Below are positions 11,625 through 24,225 of a stretch of 64,000 nt of DNA, in pieces. Each line of letters begins with the position of its first letter. Position 1 is the stretch's first letter. Below the pieces are notes generated by a model. That model saw only the letters and a list, made by a program, of their open reading frames with translations. It was not told the DNA's origin and ran no database searches. The position numbers and the translations under genes are program-made. The DNA comes from Prostheceraeus crozeri (taxonomy: Eukaryota > Platyhelminthes > Polycladida > Euryleptidae). The stretch covers positions 248,001 through 312,000 of the forward strand of contig CAJQUW010001406.1 in the NCBI GenBank assembly GCA_907163375.1, given 5' to 3'.

Positions 11625-13870
11625 TTTAGGGCCATTCCGTGAAAATAGCGTTTTGACCAGGAGCCAAAGTCACACTTAGTCTTCAGACTGCTATCTCATT
11701 TATCATACGATCATGATACTCAAATTGAATGGGTAATATTGCATTCGCCCACGGAAAAACGTAAGTTACCCGAATCATGATTAAAAATCCACGTTGCTGT
11801 GATATCAACCCCATGTAAGGCATTTCTCCTGAGGAAGCGAGTTGAAACCTCAAGTAATAAACACACCATCTTGCAGACAAGAGTTTTCCAGAACAAATAT
11901 CATGCCTGCCTGAAAGAATATTTTCATCCATAAAAAATGTGTTTCGAGTGTAGGACGTCATCGTTGATAAATCGTTGGGTGATAGACAAACGGTGATTCG
12001 CAAAATGTTGGTGAGATCAGTCACTGAGCTTGTAAGATTGCAAAAGTTGACAGCCTCGGATGCTCGTTTTTGACGTCGCGTTTGTCACCTAATATTCAAG
12101 CTCTTGATTTTCATCAATGTTGATTTGTGGGAATCTATCTCTCTGTGGATGTATAATCAATTGGTAATGTTTAGGGATTATTTGTCAGGTGATATAGTCA
12201 TAAAATCTTTGAACCCCATTTTTCTAGGTGAATGAAATATATGTAGTTGAAATTCCGTTACCAAATTTTCCATGTTTTTGTTGTCACTCAGAATCATTTT
12301 TGTGTGAGCAACTGAATTTCATCAGAAAGAAAGCATACTGATGCATGTTAATACGTTGTACATTCAGCTATCGAAATTTTGATATTTTTCATTGTTAAAT
12401 TAGGTAACATTTTTTATAAAATTCCGTTACCGGTAACGGAATTTCAAATGTTCATCAAGTCATAAAATCATATAAAAGCTTATCTTACGCTGGTTTCTAC
12501 ACCGATTACAATGCCCATTTGACATGCCATCTTTCTACGAGTATATAATTTCATTCTTGGTTGATATTGCAAAACAATAGCTATCACTTAGATATAGGCC
12601 CACTGAATCAATATATACTTTTGTTGATTTAAGAAAGCAAAATGATTAAAATTATTTGAGGTAAAAATATAGCAGATAAATATAAATGAGATAACTCCAT
12701 GATTAAGGATGCATTGCTTTCTGTGTAACTATAGATAACGTAGGTACACAGCCTACTACTGAATAATGTCTGACGTTAGTCATCGGTGGAAATATATGAT
12801 TTGTAGATTGTCAAGATTAAAATAATTATGCAGGGTGAGGTGGGAATTTTCAGGTCTCCCTCACATTTCTCATGAATGTTAATTAATCCCATCAAATTAA
12901 CTACTAGTTCATTGTTACACTTATCTTTGCAAAAATTAATGGGGGACCCAAAAGAGCTGTGAGCAGGGGGAGTAGAAACTAGTAGAGATGCATTTTTAGC
13001 ACCCACTAATTCAGTTTGCATAGATGTCCAGTGTATAAGCCTAGGCATACATCACAAATGTGCTCATATGCAATAGATTATTTTCTCAAGCTGAATGTCT
13101 ATTTGAATATTTAATACATCCATACCTTGATCTGTAGGCCTAATGTACTACACATATAAGCCTAGAAAGTTGATTATGCTGACAATAATACGATATCATT
13201 ATTTCACAGGTTGCTGAAAGAGGAATAATTCATTTTGTTCCATCACTGGGCAACATGGAATGAAAAAAATGATATCATCAACATCTTTGATTGTCTTCCA
13301 AGAATTCTCTAGTGCTGGGAATTCCTGGAACATTTCTATTTATGCATGTAGCTATGATGTAATTATGGGCTGTGATGTCGTTTAAAAGTCAAATGGGTTA
13401 GGGTAATAAGGAGTAAGGATAGAAATTAGCAAAGGGAATTTATATACCGATATAGGACTTAAAGAACATTTGATATTCCGTTACCATGTAGCACCAATTA
13501 TTTCTTTATTTTATTAATGGAATAATTATCACAACTAGAACAATATTTGGTGATAGCAGTGTCTAAAAACCTTAGAACGATGTGGCATTCACCACATACG
13601 CATTTTCATAATGGAACAGCATGTTATGAGACATGTGCTATTTACCTGTAAAGGTGATGTTAACTTTTTGAGATTCCGTTACCGAGCAGTTTTATGGACA
13701 CAGATTAAAGAAAATGAATTTCTCAAAACTTCCTTTCTGTGTCATTGAAGAGCCCACCGAAGTGTCACACATGACACATTTCAAAAGGAAAATAGATCTT
13801 CATTGACTGAGTAGCAGTCATGTTCACAGTGAAAATGAAGTTCCGTTACTGCTTGGCCAGCCCCTAGAGT
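11625..13870. repeat. region with spaced TTCCGTTACC motifs and a 26-bp perfect palindrome
   Basis: TTCCGTTACC or a close form occurs at about 12253, 12422, 13476, 13674 and 13841, and ATTCCGTGAAAA at 11635. At 12419-12444 the motif faces its own complement, giving a perfect 26-bp palindrome (half-site AAATTCCGTTACC). A 113-codon minus-strand frame (11683-12024) lies inside but matches nothing I know. The spacing suggests protein-binding repeats of an unknown mobile element; possible ends are a TTAGGGCCATTCC word near 11626 and the opposite-strand CTAGGGGCTGGCC word near 13867, but they are weak. Confidence 0.4.
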
Positions 13871-14009
13871 AATGCACGAATTCAATGCCTACGTCTGTGA
13901 TGCTGACATGATCCTCAATTTTGATTTCATGGAATAATGGCATCGATCAAATCTTTCAATTCGCAGACTTTTTCACATAAGTAGCCACTACTCGATTTTC
14001 GTGTCAATT

Positions 14010-14085
14010 CGTGTACAACATACTGTGAAAACCTCATATTCGGTCTCGCTTCATCCAGAAGCTCGTCCTGGTGGCGGGACTATAA
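14010..14085. mobile_element. decayed arm of the foldback family seen at 41940-42667
   Basis: The sequence from ATACTGTGAAAACCTCATAT through GTGGCGGGACTATAAGTATA follows the right arm of the palindromic element at 42600-42670 with scattered changes. Only one arm is recognisable. It shows that the palindromic family has older copies in this genome. Confidence 0.5.
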
Positions 14086-14183
14086 GTATATTTATATATT
14101 TCTATAGTAGGCCTATTTGCTATGATCATTCAGATTTTTTGTGTTTATTCAAGATTCTTATATCCAAAGCGTCCGATACGTAG

Positions 14184-14990
14184 CAGGGAGTAGAACGCTT
14201 GGCTTCAAAATCCACAAAAATCCCAAATACCCACTTTTTCATGTTACCTATTTTCATCGATATTCTATGATCTAATTTTGGCTAAGTAATTTTCTGAAGT
14301 ACGAGTTCCTCAATAGAAAAAATTCAAGATTCAAATTCACCAATTTAAAAACACATGAATTCAAAAATGGTTAACAAAAATGCGGAGTTTTTACGCGTGC
14401 GTATCAGTGAAGACTTTTCAGATATTAAAGCCTACATGTAAAAAGAGAAGCAGTTTGCATTGTTCATCAATATGTTCCTATAATTTTTAATCTGGGCTCG
14501 CATTCTTTCACAAAATTTGACATTTTCGGATTTCTACATATTTTGCGGTTAAAATTTTTGTAAGTTACATAAAACAATTTACAGTCGCAAACATCCAAAT
14601 AATAGGGAAAATTGTCTGAAACTGAAATATATGTAAAAAAATACTAAGAAAAACTGTTCTGAAAAGGAAAAGTGAGACCTAACCGGGGATCGCAATTCAC
14701 CCAAGAAAAAAAACTAAAAATCGGGAAAAACCGGGGTTTGAATGCATAAATTTGAAGTATTTGCATCAAATTAATTTTTGAAAAAACGGAAAATTGTAAC
14801 TTCTGGACATATCTAATTCTTTCTCACAGGACGGAAGCTATACACTATATGAAATACGAGTATATACTTGCAAAACGGAGAGTTTTTATTGACTCCAAAT
14901 AATATTCGGGTACCCTATATTCTTTATCTAATATTTGCACGAAATGCGAGGATGACCATTTCCATCAACAAATCCACGGAACCGTCCTAC
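14184..14990 (-). repeat. dispersed repeat, copy 1 of 2 (family III)
   Basis: On the minus strand this matches 63205-63661. Shared blocks run in the same order: GGATTTGTTGATGGAAATGG, then AATGTCAAATT, then CACTGATACGCA, then AAAAAGTGGG, then AAGCGTTCTACTCC at the end. The outer end begins CAGGGAGTAGAACGC at 14184 and the sister copy ends at 63661, so this is a true terminus and hAT-like in form. Extra sequence in this copy includes a MITE relic at 14684-14800. Confidence 0.65.
14684..14800 (+). mobile_element. relic of the 34593-type hAT MITE
   Basis: Beginning GGGATCGCAATTCACCCAAG and continuing through ATCGGGAAAAACCGGGGTTT to GAAAATTG, this follows the MITE at 34593-34722 base for base over most of its length. 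The right terminus is lost or diverged. It lies inside the family III repeat. Confidence 0.65.
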
Positions 14991-14999
14991 TTCCTGAAG

Positions 15000-15870
15000 T
15001 AGGCGTAAGGAGAAAATCACTGTAAAAACAAAAGAACAAATAAGAAATTATGAATGGTGAAAACCTTCTGCAATTATCTGACTAGGCTACTGTTCAGTCC
15101 GACCTCGACCACAATTAAAATCTGATTAATCGAGGTCGAGTCGATGTTGCACAACTGATCAGATTTGTAATTTTTTTTTTTTGTAATAATTTTGCCTATT
15201 GATCACTTTTCCAGGAGAATAACAATATTATCTAGTGATTCAAAAATCAAATTTCAAGAAGTTGAACTTGCCACACGCTTAGTAATTTGCAGTCAATCCT
15301 TTCGGTAGATAATAATTGAAAGAGCTCTAGAAAATGCTAATGTATCAACCAGCTAAGAATGACTTAACAATCAATTATTAAATTATTCTGACAATCTGAT
15401 GTCAGGAGATAAAGCAGTGTGTATGCATAACACCAGGGATATATCGAGGATTTGGACAATTATTGACACGCTAGAGCGATAATCGGTGACCGGCCGCTGG
15501 AGATTTTTGTTTATTTTCAGAACTAATGAATGACCTGTGTCTCAAAAAAAAAACCCAGTAGTTGATGAGCATTCCAGTAAGGATGAGCATTCTTAAACGT
15601 CACTTCTTCCCAAAGTCAAAATGAACACAATTTTTTCGTGCCAGCTGTAGACACAAGGCGATTTAAAATATACTAGTTTCAAACACGATTCGCTAGGAAT
15701 ATTTTAATAACATCAAAAGCTTTGATAATTTCCAGAAGGCATGTGAATTTTATCATTTCTGAACGTTATCCATCAATCATCAATCGAAGTAGCAATTTAA
15801 TGTGAGAATGTCAAAACACTTTTCCTCAAAATGACTCACGATACCAACTGGTGTTGTTGCAGATTATAGT
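15000..15870. other. no gene recognised
   Basis: Non-coding. A short inverted pair (CGACCTCGA near 15100 and TCGAGGTCG near 15132) can form a 9-bp stem, and a T-run lies at about 15170. Nothing else supported. Confidence 0.4.
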
Positions 15871-15881
15871 GTGGTTCTGTG

Positions 15882-15936
15882 CACAGATATCGAACACTAA
15901 GCATTAGGGTCCTAGCTGTTGATGTTCGATGTCTGT
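15882..15936. repeat. hairpin 1 of a sister pair
   Basis: The left arm CACAGATATCGAACA (15882-15896) pairs with TGTTCGATGTCTGT (15923-15936) around a 26-base loop, with one mismatch. The loop contains TAAGCATTA, which recurs in hairpin 2. Confidence 0.65.
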
Positions 15937-16046
15937 AGGTCTGTGTTTCTGCTTGCTAGTTATACAAAATACTTTGTACATCAGCAAGTTTCGCACCACC
16001 AAGCCGTTCTATTTTTCATTCGAAGAATATATGAGCTAGGCCTTAT

Positions 16047-16097
16047 CCATAGACATCGAACATTAAGCATTAAGTTGTTGTTGTTCGATGTCTATGG
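16047..16097. repeat. hairpin 2 of a sister pair
   Basis: CCATAGACATCGAACA (16047-16062) pairs perfectly over 16 bases with TGTTCGATGTCTATGG (16082-16097); the loop is 19 bases. Arms and part of the loop match hairpin 1, about 150 bases upstream, so one arose from the other. The arms are shorter than a usual microRNA precursor stem, so a short foldback repeat is the cautious reading. Confidence 0.7.
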
Positions 16098-16099
16098 CC

Positions 16100-17080
16100 T
16101 TATCAATACAGTTTCTACAAAATTACAGAGTACAGAGATAAAGTATATTTGTGAAAGATTCTCTGAGTCCAGTTCTCTTGGTTGTGCTGCAGGTTTATAA
16201 AAGATAGTGTGAATAGTGATGGCTTCAATATGAAGCAATTTTTGTCTTCTAATTATCACATGGAATACAATGATGTCAACCAAACTCAATATTAAAACTC
16301 GGTGGCGCAACTCAGGGGTCCTTTACAAAGTTGTTTGTTCATTTGTTGTGAAACTGTGATAGGAAGCGTAATCATGATATTACATATTTGGAATCATAGC
16401 ATAGAGTGACTATATTACCTACATGCTCCATGAATCACAGAGTAATTTTAGGAATTAGGATTCATTGTTTGCAGTGCTCCATCCTTAATCTAGATTCAAT
16501 TTGCCTTATTTCATCATGAAAATGAGAAGCACAACATTTTGTCATAAATGCCATGGCACTGTAGCAATATGGTCTGCCATACATAGTGATGAAAATTTTC
16601 CGAGAGAAATACTGGAAAATTTGTAACATAGAGTGTATATATCCTTACTCTATGGACATGGCCTCGTGAGGATGGTGCTCTTATATAATTTTTGTTTAAA
16701 TACTAATTGTTCTGACTTGTCGAAAAAATTTCGGTGATATTCGGAAGTTCGATGATGTGTGCTTGTTGGTCACTTCATGAGGAACCCGAATATGTGTTTG
16801 GTTTTGGGAAATGTTCAATATTAACGGAGCTATGGCACCGTTTACGGTTTAGTAATTTCTTTTATCGCATCGTTTGTGGTTCAGTAATTGCGGAATTTAT
16901 TGATCTAGTTGTACATTGAATGTCAATCAGGATGTTGTGATAAAAAAAGTTCGGAAGCTCAGGTATTATGGAATAGTTGATGGACTCTCTCTTTCGTGAC
17001 TAACTTATCTGTCGCCATAGAAGGAGAACGTTTTGTACCAAGCTTGTCAATACAAGAGCTCTGTTGTACAATTTTTCCTA
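16100..17080. other. no gene recognised
   Basis: Non-coding sequence with only short open frames. No exon or repeat end supported. Confidence 0.4.
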
Positions 17081-17459
17081 GTGAACAGCATGAACAGATG
17101 GTTTATGCAGATACCACGACACTCCTCAACTCCAAAGACCGACTAGAAACACCCAACAACATCAGCGGTTGATGCGCAGCATTGGGAGTTGCCCCCACTC
17201 ATTGATGTGTCTGTGACACTGGCTTTTCTAAGATTTTATCAACGCCAATAGAAATGTTGGGCAGCCATTAGATATTTTGGCAAGGGAAGCTTCTCATTGT
17301 TCAGGAATCTGTACACTTATTTTCTCTCAGAATGGATATCGATTACAAAATGGGTCAGACAAGGATGTGGTTCAACTACACACGATTAGACTTTTGATTA
17401 CGCTGCACACACCAAGGACACTGGCACTGACTATTACTGATCTATTCGATTCGTCCTGA

Positions 17460-19150
17460 ATTGGGCAATTGTGAAAACATTGAACCGACGAACGATGTAA
17501 GAATGCACTTGTATTCGCTGATGCTAGAAAATATTGCATTTTGCGAAATTTATTCTAGCATTGATAAAAAATTTTTTAAGAGCGAGTAATAGATTTATCA
17601 AAATTTATTCAATTACTTACAGCAATGTGATACCATAGGTTTTCTGATTCGTTTCTAAATCGATTCGGAGTTACTATACAGTGACTTCCCTCTGCATATA
17701 ACATCAAAGTCAACATCATTATTGTCATCTACTTTTTCTGTTCTCACAATCTGAATCATTTATCCGACTTCTTCGCTATATCATGTTATTATCGATCATT
17801 TTATTGAAGACCAGTAGCCGTATTCATAAAACTCGTGGAGATTAAGTTGTCATGAAAATTTGCGGAAATTGTCATTTCCGTTTTCAGAAAACAACTTCAA
17901 CGAATATCCGTGGAGAGGTGCGCGAAAATTCGCTGAGATTTACTCGCAGAGGTATGACGACTAAAACTCACAGAGGTAGCGCCATTGGTTCAGACTTACA
18001 TGTTTAGGAAGAATATATTGACAATTTCAAGTTTGAAACACATCGAGGTTGTGGAAATGGCTGCCTTCATGAGCGTAATTGACGTTGATGGACTTGTATT
18101 GATGGGACCCACATCCGCATCGAACGACCTCGTCACTCGACGACTTACAGTTTATGACCAGAAAAAACTACTCAATCAACGTACAAGTGGCTTGCGATGC
18201 AAACTGTCGATTTATGAGTGAGTTTTTCTCTGAGTTTCATGAACTGATCAAACTTATTGATCTGACAATTTACAGTAATGATGAAGTCTCACGCGAATAA
18301 AAATAGTGCTCAATTTGTCAAATATGTTATGATGCTGATGATCATCAACTAGCAAGCAAGAAACATTGTCTCTAAATTTCACCTTCATACTCTTAAAACG
18401 TCAACACCTAAACAGGAAACAGTGCATTCTTACGAAAAATTATTTCCCATTATTTTAAAATACTTATAATATAAATGCTTCATTTGGGTGCATATGTCCA
18501 CGACTTCCATTTAAAAATTGCTTATGTTAAATAAAAGCAGAATCACTACTTGAAGAATCAATCAATGCAGCTGTGCACTCACACCACATATCGAGTTTAT
18601 GCAGTAAATATCCGCCGATATATTAGAGCATTTCAATCTGAATAATGTCCATCGGAGAAGAGTATTCCTGAAGAACAGACCTTATGACAGTCAGTGGGTC
18701 TTCAATGGCTAAACTTTGAGTCGGTTGCCTTTATTCATGAGCGACGTCCCTTGACTAACTACGAGTGGGTTGGCTCAAGATCGTACAATTTGACAGTATG
18801 ACTCCAGTCGACCATTTTGTCTCCATGCAAAATCAAATACCGGCGAAAGAGAGAGTTCTGTGTATTCGCGAGACAAATAGGTACGTCAATCACAATGTAA
18901 ATTGTTCTTCCACCACATGGATGGATCAGGCAGAGGTGTTCTGGTGTGACACCTTGATTCTGTAGGGTTGCAAACTGTATTGTTTTTTTTATCATAAACA
19001 ACACCATGTTTAGTGTACATTCAAAACACTGGCGGAAGCAATCAAAAATTATTCTCAGGAAAAGGCTAAATATAGCTTTTGAAGATGAGAAGAAGATTGA
19101 ACACTGTATGGAAAAAATTTCAAAAATATCGCAAACGTGATAAGTTTTAA
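17460..19150. other. no gene recognised; possible Harbinger-type fragment
   Basis: A phrase near 17815 (AGCCGTATTCATAAAACTCG) resembles ends of Harbinger-type elements in invertebrates, and a 78-codon plus frame follows (17985-18221). I see no matching second terminus and no diagnostic transposase motif, so no element is called. Confidence 0.25.
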
Positions 19151-19154
19151 ATTA

Positions 19155-19800
19155 AACTTGTTTAAATCACCAAGAGTTCTCGTGCTGCCCTGCACGACCT
19201 TCGATTCCTTAATGTAGCAGGAAACGTACATCTCTAATGTCTTCTAGTCTTCTAGACGGATTTACCGTCTGCTTTTATTCAAATTTTATAACAGTCCAGT
19301 CGTTCTGTTTCCAGTCTTAGATATATGGGACTTCTGTATCTTCCTTTTCATTCGCATCTTCATCTGAAAGGTCCTCATTATCGCTCAATATAGTACCCTG
19401 GTTTTTCAATCGCCTTGATAGCTGTTCGATACGCATCAAATCGTCTGAATTGCTGCTCTTCAAAAGCAATTGATTTAATTTTCTTGTGTCGTTGGATTTC
19501 ATTTTCTTCATACGAATACTACTTCCTTCTTCATCTTCAACAGATTTAAAAGCTGACGACAATGGCAACACTTCACCTGTGCGTATAATTATTGTTCCTT
19601 CTGTGCATAATTCTGCACCTTTCGTTTCGTGGAGACAAGGACTGATAAGAAATGATGTCAAAGCCTTTTATATATTGACTACTCCCTTTGCCTCTAACTT
19701 TTCAGTCGGAGGCTTACACTTACTACCCCAGATGTTTGAGAAACTGGATATAGCACACTATCATTACGGAATCTGCTGACTGCCCATTCTGGTTTCAATT
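19155..19800 (-). repeat. dispersed repeat with acidic coding tail, copy 2 of 2 (family II)
   Basis: This is the better copy of the repeat at 5215-5850, in the same orientation. A 114-codon minus-strand frame (19317-19661) ends in an acidic run (SDNEDLSDEDANEKEDTEV) and a stop. A conserved tail with AATAAA follows at lower coordinates. Comparison of the two copies shows small indels inside the frame, so the present open frame is a mixture and not a preserved protein. Origin unknown: a DNA transposon 3' end and an old retrocopy are both possible. Confidence 0.55.
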
Positions 19801-20770
19801 GCTCAAAACAGTCTACATGAGGGAAGATGTTGGACAACCAAGCCTCGGCATCGAGTAGGTTCATGTGAAGTGTCAGACGGCAAGCAGAAAGGTTTCATTT
19901 CGCCGGCAGACCCCAACGTTAGTCTACCGAAAGCAGTGCTGGCTCCTTGTATTCGAAAATTAACGAACCGTGCATGCACATAACACAACATTAATGCACC
20001 CTTATTTATAAGAATAACACCTACCTCACCTGGACTTTAGCCTAGACTTGAAAATCGGCACTTTCTATGTTCACTTTCAGTAGTATACCCATTTCACCCC
20101 CAGTTCAAATTTTCAAAATTAACTGATAATTACAGATAATATTAACAGTATTATCACATCATATATCGAAATATATCAACTTTTACAGGGTTGCTTAAGT
20201 TAAGTCATGGTGCTCTATCCCTTCTTGCAATGTGACAGTTAGTAATCGTTCATTTTTTCAAACCAAAAAGGAAATCGAAACTTGGTTTCCATGGAAACAA
20301 TGGAGATTGTAAATGGAACCAGTTATAACGGAACTTCATGCTATTATCACAATGTCATCACACACCATGCGATGTGCAGAAATATCAATCCGCTTGGTTT
20401 CCAGATAAGTTAGGTGATTTATATACCCATTTCACCCCACCCTGCCCTACGCAAAAGGGACTGCTTCTTCGTAGTGTATTTTTTAGCTCAGGAAATCAAC
20501 ATCCTTTTCGAATTAATTCTGTGTGTAACAGACTACAGTTCTGGTTGACTGTTATCAACAGTTGTTGTAAAATTCACGAAAGCCTATACCTAACTAACAT
20601 CAGACTGTTAGGTAAAAAATGCAATAGGACAAAATATTCAAACAGGTCTGCACTTCAAAGCATCGTAACTTATGTGATTATTTGTTTGGAAGCATGATAA
20701 ATACCACGAAGTGAGCAATGCATATATAGGAACTATATATATATAGTTCAGTCGAATCATAATTTTCGCA
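19801..20770. other. no gene recognised
   Basis: Mostly non-coding. The phrase TATACCCATTTCACCCC occurs twice (near 20086 and 20421) and ties this stretch loosely to 4765. A short AT palindrome (AACTATATATATATAGTT) lies near 20730. Confidence 0.35.
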
Positions 20771-20859
20771 GATGGCCCATTCCTCCTGACCATGTGGGCC
20801 ATCCTTCCCACCTTCACATTGAAAAGTCAGAATTTTTCAGTTTTTAGTCTTTTTGAATA

Positions 20860-22378
20860 CAGTGTCCCGATTGCGGCACGAATTCGCGCAATGGGCATTT
20901 TAGGCGCGAATCGAAGCTTTTCATTGTAAACATAACGTTGTAAAATTTGGTCTTAAATTTATTATTGACTATATTTACGATTTTATTGTTGTTGTCAAAA
21001 CATATAATTTTTGAAAAGTACCTCCATGATACATCTTCCTGAAAAGTGACTTCTACCACTTGTTAATCCGACCAGACTATCGAAATCTGTTTGGAAGATG
21101 TATGTAAAAGATGAAATTATTTGGTTAGTTCCCTACAACATCTCATTGGGATCAGGTGTTCGGAAATCGTTTAATGCTGTTTCAGTTAACCGTCCTGAAA
21201 CAAGTACACGCTTTCTTCGAGGAAGGCACCGCTAAACTTTTGGATTTTCGGAAATCACTTCATTACTTCAAGCTAAGCGTCTAGCGCCACACAACCAAGC
21301 AAGTCCTGACTTTGAACATTGGGTAAGTGCTGCTGCTGATCTGTTGTCGAGTGTCATCAGTCCTGAAGAAAGAACTTCATTGGAAGTTGAGGCTCGGATT
21401 GTTTGGATGTAGTTGCGTTTTGGAAGAAGATCGATCCTGAGAAGAGTTTCCCACATTGATGAAATTGGCACGAGCAATGATTATCATTCCACACGCAAAT
21501 GCAAATGTAGAGCGGCAGTTTAGCATGTTGCCTGACATATTAAAAATATCGAACCTCAGAAGAGAAACTGTTAGGGCTTTGGTTGTAAGCAAGTCGTGCT
21601 TGCGAGCGATGAATTAGAACACTAGAACTTTGCCCATCTCTGGATGGCAATTTTTCTGCAACGCCCACGCTGCGTATAGCGAGCGGCTCAAAGCAGAGCA
21701 AGTGAGGTTGGAGAAAGAAAAAAACGCCCAAATATGAAGGACATGTATTCGTCATTCGAAGAGGCAAAAAGTTCGGATGAGCGTCATCTCGCTTTAGAGA
21801 AAGTGAAATTAAGCAAGCTAAATTTGCAGCTTTGATGGACCAGAAAAAGGAATGCTAGAAGTACAGGAAGATGCACTGAAGCATCTGATTGAAAAAGGAT
21901 GCCAAAATCGATTATTTGAAGATTGAGCAAAAATGGGCGGATGAGAGGAAGCAGAAGACAACTGACCAATTTTTTCGAGAACTTATTGAATAAAAAGTAA
22001 CCGATGAACCTGGGTGTTCCTATAAAATCCTCAAACTGAACTGATCTGCTAGAATTTTCAATAATATAGAAGAATGACTGAATTTATTTGATTTTTCTTG
22101 ATACTTGCTGAAAACATGTACTTTGTTTAATTAGGTAAATTGCATTACATGACAATCAAACGATCATAAAGTGATGATGAAATGTTCATATATTGAACGA
22201 AACATCAATCAATGTATTAATTATTAACATAATATGACACCGATGGCTTATGGTGGCAAACGTGCTATTGTATAGTAGACTTAATGTAAGCGGTAAACTT
22301 GATTTGTGAAAGTTTTGTGGTAGGCGCAAAAAAATTGCCGTGGCGTGAATTCTGCAAAAATTCAGAATCGGGACACTG
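20860..22378 (+). mobile_element. hAT DNA transposon with decayed transposase
   Basis: Perfect 13-bp terminal inverted repeats bound the element: CAGTGTCCCGATT at 20860-20872 and its complement at 22366-22378. Inside, plus-strand frames around 21240-21610 give the hAT C-terminal dimerisation signature (PHANANVERQFSMLPDILK, then RRETVRALVVSK). Stops and frame changes interrupt it, and at 1.5 kb it is shorter than an intact hAT, so it is an internally deleted relic. The 8-base flanks (TTTGAATA and GAAATAAT) do not match. Outside both ends lie similar words (TGGCCCATTCCTCCTGACC near 20773, TGGCCCATCCCTCCTCACC near 22481), so it may sit inside another repeat. Confidence 0.85.
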
Positions 22379-22499
22379 GAAATAATTTCTATTGAATACT
22401 TGTGCACTATTTGACAACTTTCTTTGGTACACAGGTAGTGACACGGGAAGGAGAAAATTCTACATCGTCCTGATTCAAGGTGGCCCATCCCTCCTCACC

Positions 22500-23060
22500 T
22501 GCATATTTCGCGTCGATTGAAACTTTTCTTGTGTTCCCGACTTGTCGAGAATTATAATATGTTAATTGTGTATGGAGTTGTGACTACTCGAATATTCAGC
22601 CGCTCTTTTTGTCAGTGCAAGTTAAATGAATGCGAATGTGATGAGGTACAGAATCACGCATCATATGTGGGTCGAGTGATTGTCATTGAAATCATTTCTT
22701 GATTTTCAAATCTCCGTTCCTTTCACTACTGAGTCTGACTATCAGCTACATCATCTAGCACCCGACGAGTTGCGTTTCCCTCTCGTACACGCATTGCACT
22801 CCCGCATGCTCCTCTTCAATGAGAACGAATTCATTCATTCTGACGGTGATAAAACTTTCAAACGTTGGTTCTTGGTTATTTGGTTTAACTGCCATGTTCC
22901 TGATGCATTCGTCGTTGTTGCATCATTTACATGTGCATCAACCTCACGATTTACATTATTGAGACCTCAGTGACAGAAATATGACCTCAACCGACATTTT
23001 TATCTTTGCTAGGTAACGGTCCAATATAGAGAAATTGAAGCTTCACATGCCATTGGCCCA
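22500..23060. other. no gene recognised
   Basis: Two short plus frames overlap here but nothing marks them as exons. The stretch separates the hAT element from the LINE tail that follows. Confidence 0.4.
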
Positions 23061-23064
23061 TAAC

Positions 23065-24015
23065 TTACTTTTTCGTTTTTCGTCTCTTCTTTCCGATTCC
23101 ACCAGGGTTGGACGTTGCTGCGATGACTTCTTTCCATGCATTACGATCCAGAGCAATGTCCTACTTGATCTACTTGACGGCGACCGTCAACCGATAGATG
23201 ATATGCCTCACCGATGATGTTGTCGGTTGCTCTCTTTACATGTCCGAACCACCGCAAGCGTTTTTGTCGTAGGCGAATAGGTAATTCGGGTAGGCCACAA
23301 AGTCTTTCCACTTCTTCACTTGGCACTTTATCCTTCAACTTTACAAGTGCCATGTATCGCAGCATTCGCCTGTCAACGCCTCGTAGCTGCTCCGTCAATT
23401 TTTTTAGTGAGGGGCCATGTTTCCGAACCGCAAATTCGGACCAATCTTATACACATCACGCATACGTGTGTCCTGCACCGCAACGGAATGCCTTAGTTTG
23501 TCAACAGGTTGGCTAGTTCCCTCCACTTCTTCCACGCTGCTGCAATTCGAGCTCTGTCTGCCCTTTCCGTTCCGTTCCCTGTTAAGGACGTCCTCAAGGT
23601 TACATAACTCCTGGACTTCTTGCACTGTCATGTCGTTGATCTCCAGGGAGTCGTCGTCGTCTGGAGAGTTTCCATTTACGTACTTTCGACAGCGGAAACT
23701 TTGAAATCCATTGAGGGTGCGAAGTCCAGAACACTTCTTGTGGCACCACATTCTTCACGAACCACAGAAAATGGAGTTCACTCCGACGCCTTTCATGCAG
23801 CAACTGCAAGGCCACTTTCCCTACTTCGACTGCTCCTTCAGACTCTTCCCAGTGACAAGGACCTTTGACCTAGCCCATAAGTATGTCATATAACGTGTAC
23901 AGTTGTGCTGGAGTTGCATTATTGTGGAAGTGTCGCAAGCCAAGCGGTGGAATGGTCAATTACTGCGATGTCGTTTGCGTAGCCCAGGTTATTCACGATT
24001 CTGAGTGATGCTTAC
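23065..24015 (-). mobile_element. LINE fragment: end of RT through C-terminal zinc finger
   Basis: Going along the minus strand, about 24005-23950 encodes NLGYANDIAVIDHS, the YADD catalytic box of a reverse transcriptase with N in place of the first D. Next come CSCCMKGVGVNS and WCHKKCSGLRTL (about 23830-23720), then DDDDSLEINDMTVQEVQEL, then QLRGVDRRMLRYMALVKLKD, RLRWFGHVKRA, and finally ALDRNAWKEVIAATSNPGG near 23100. This order is that of a widespread invertebrate LINE type with a cysteine finger after the RT. Several frame changes are needed, and the 5' part is missing. Confidence 0.85.
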
Positions 24016-24225
24016 GTCTTCATCATATGGACGCATTTACTGGTACATACATCAGATCTGCGTCTGAAAACATTCGAATGAGTAATTAATCGATGGAAAT
24101 TGTTTAGAAAAACAGCCCGTATATATATTTAACAACATGTGCATGTCCGTGGCACAAGAAATCAATATCCTAAGATAATGTATGCATACATGTGTATCTG
24201 GGGATAGCAAAACGATTTTCCTTCA

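Noticed and set aside
17090-17460. Possible Harbinger transposase fragment (PPLIDVSVTLAFLRFYQR)
   Set aside because: One short phrase recalls the start of Harbinger transposases, but stops follow at once and no DDE motif or terminal repeats could be found.
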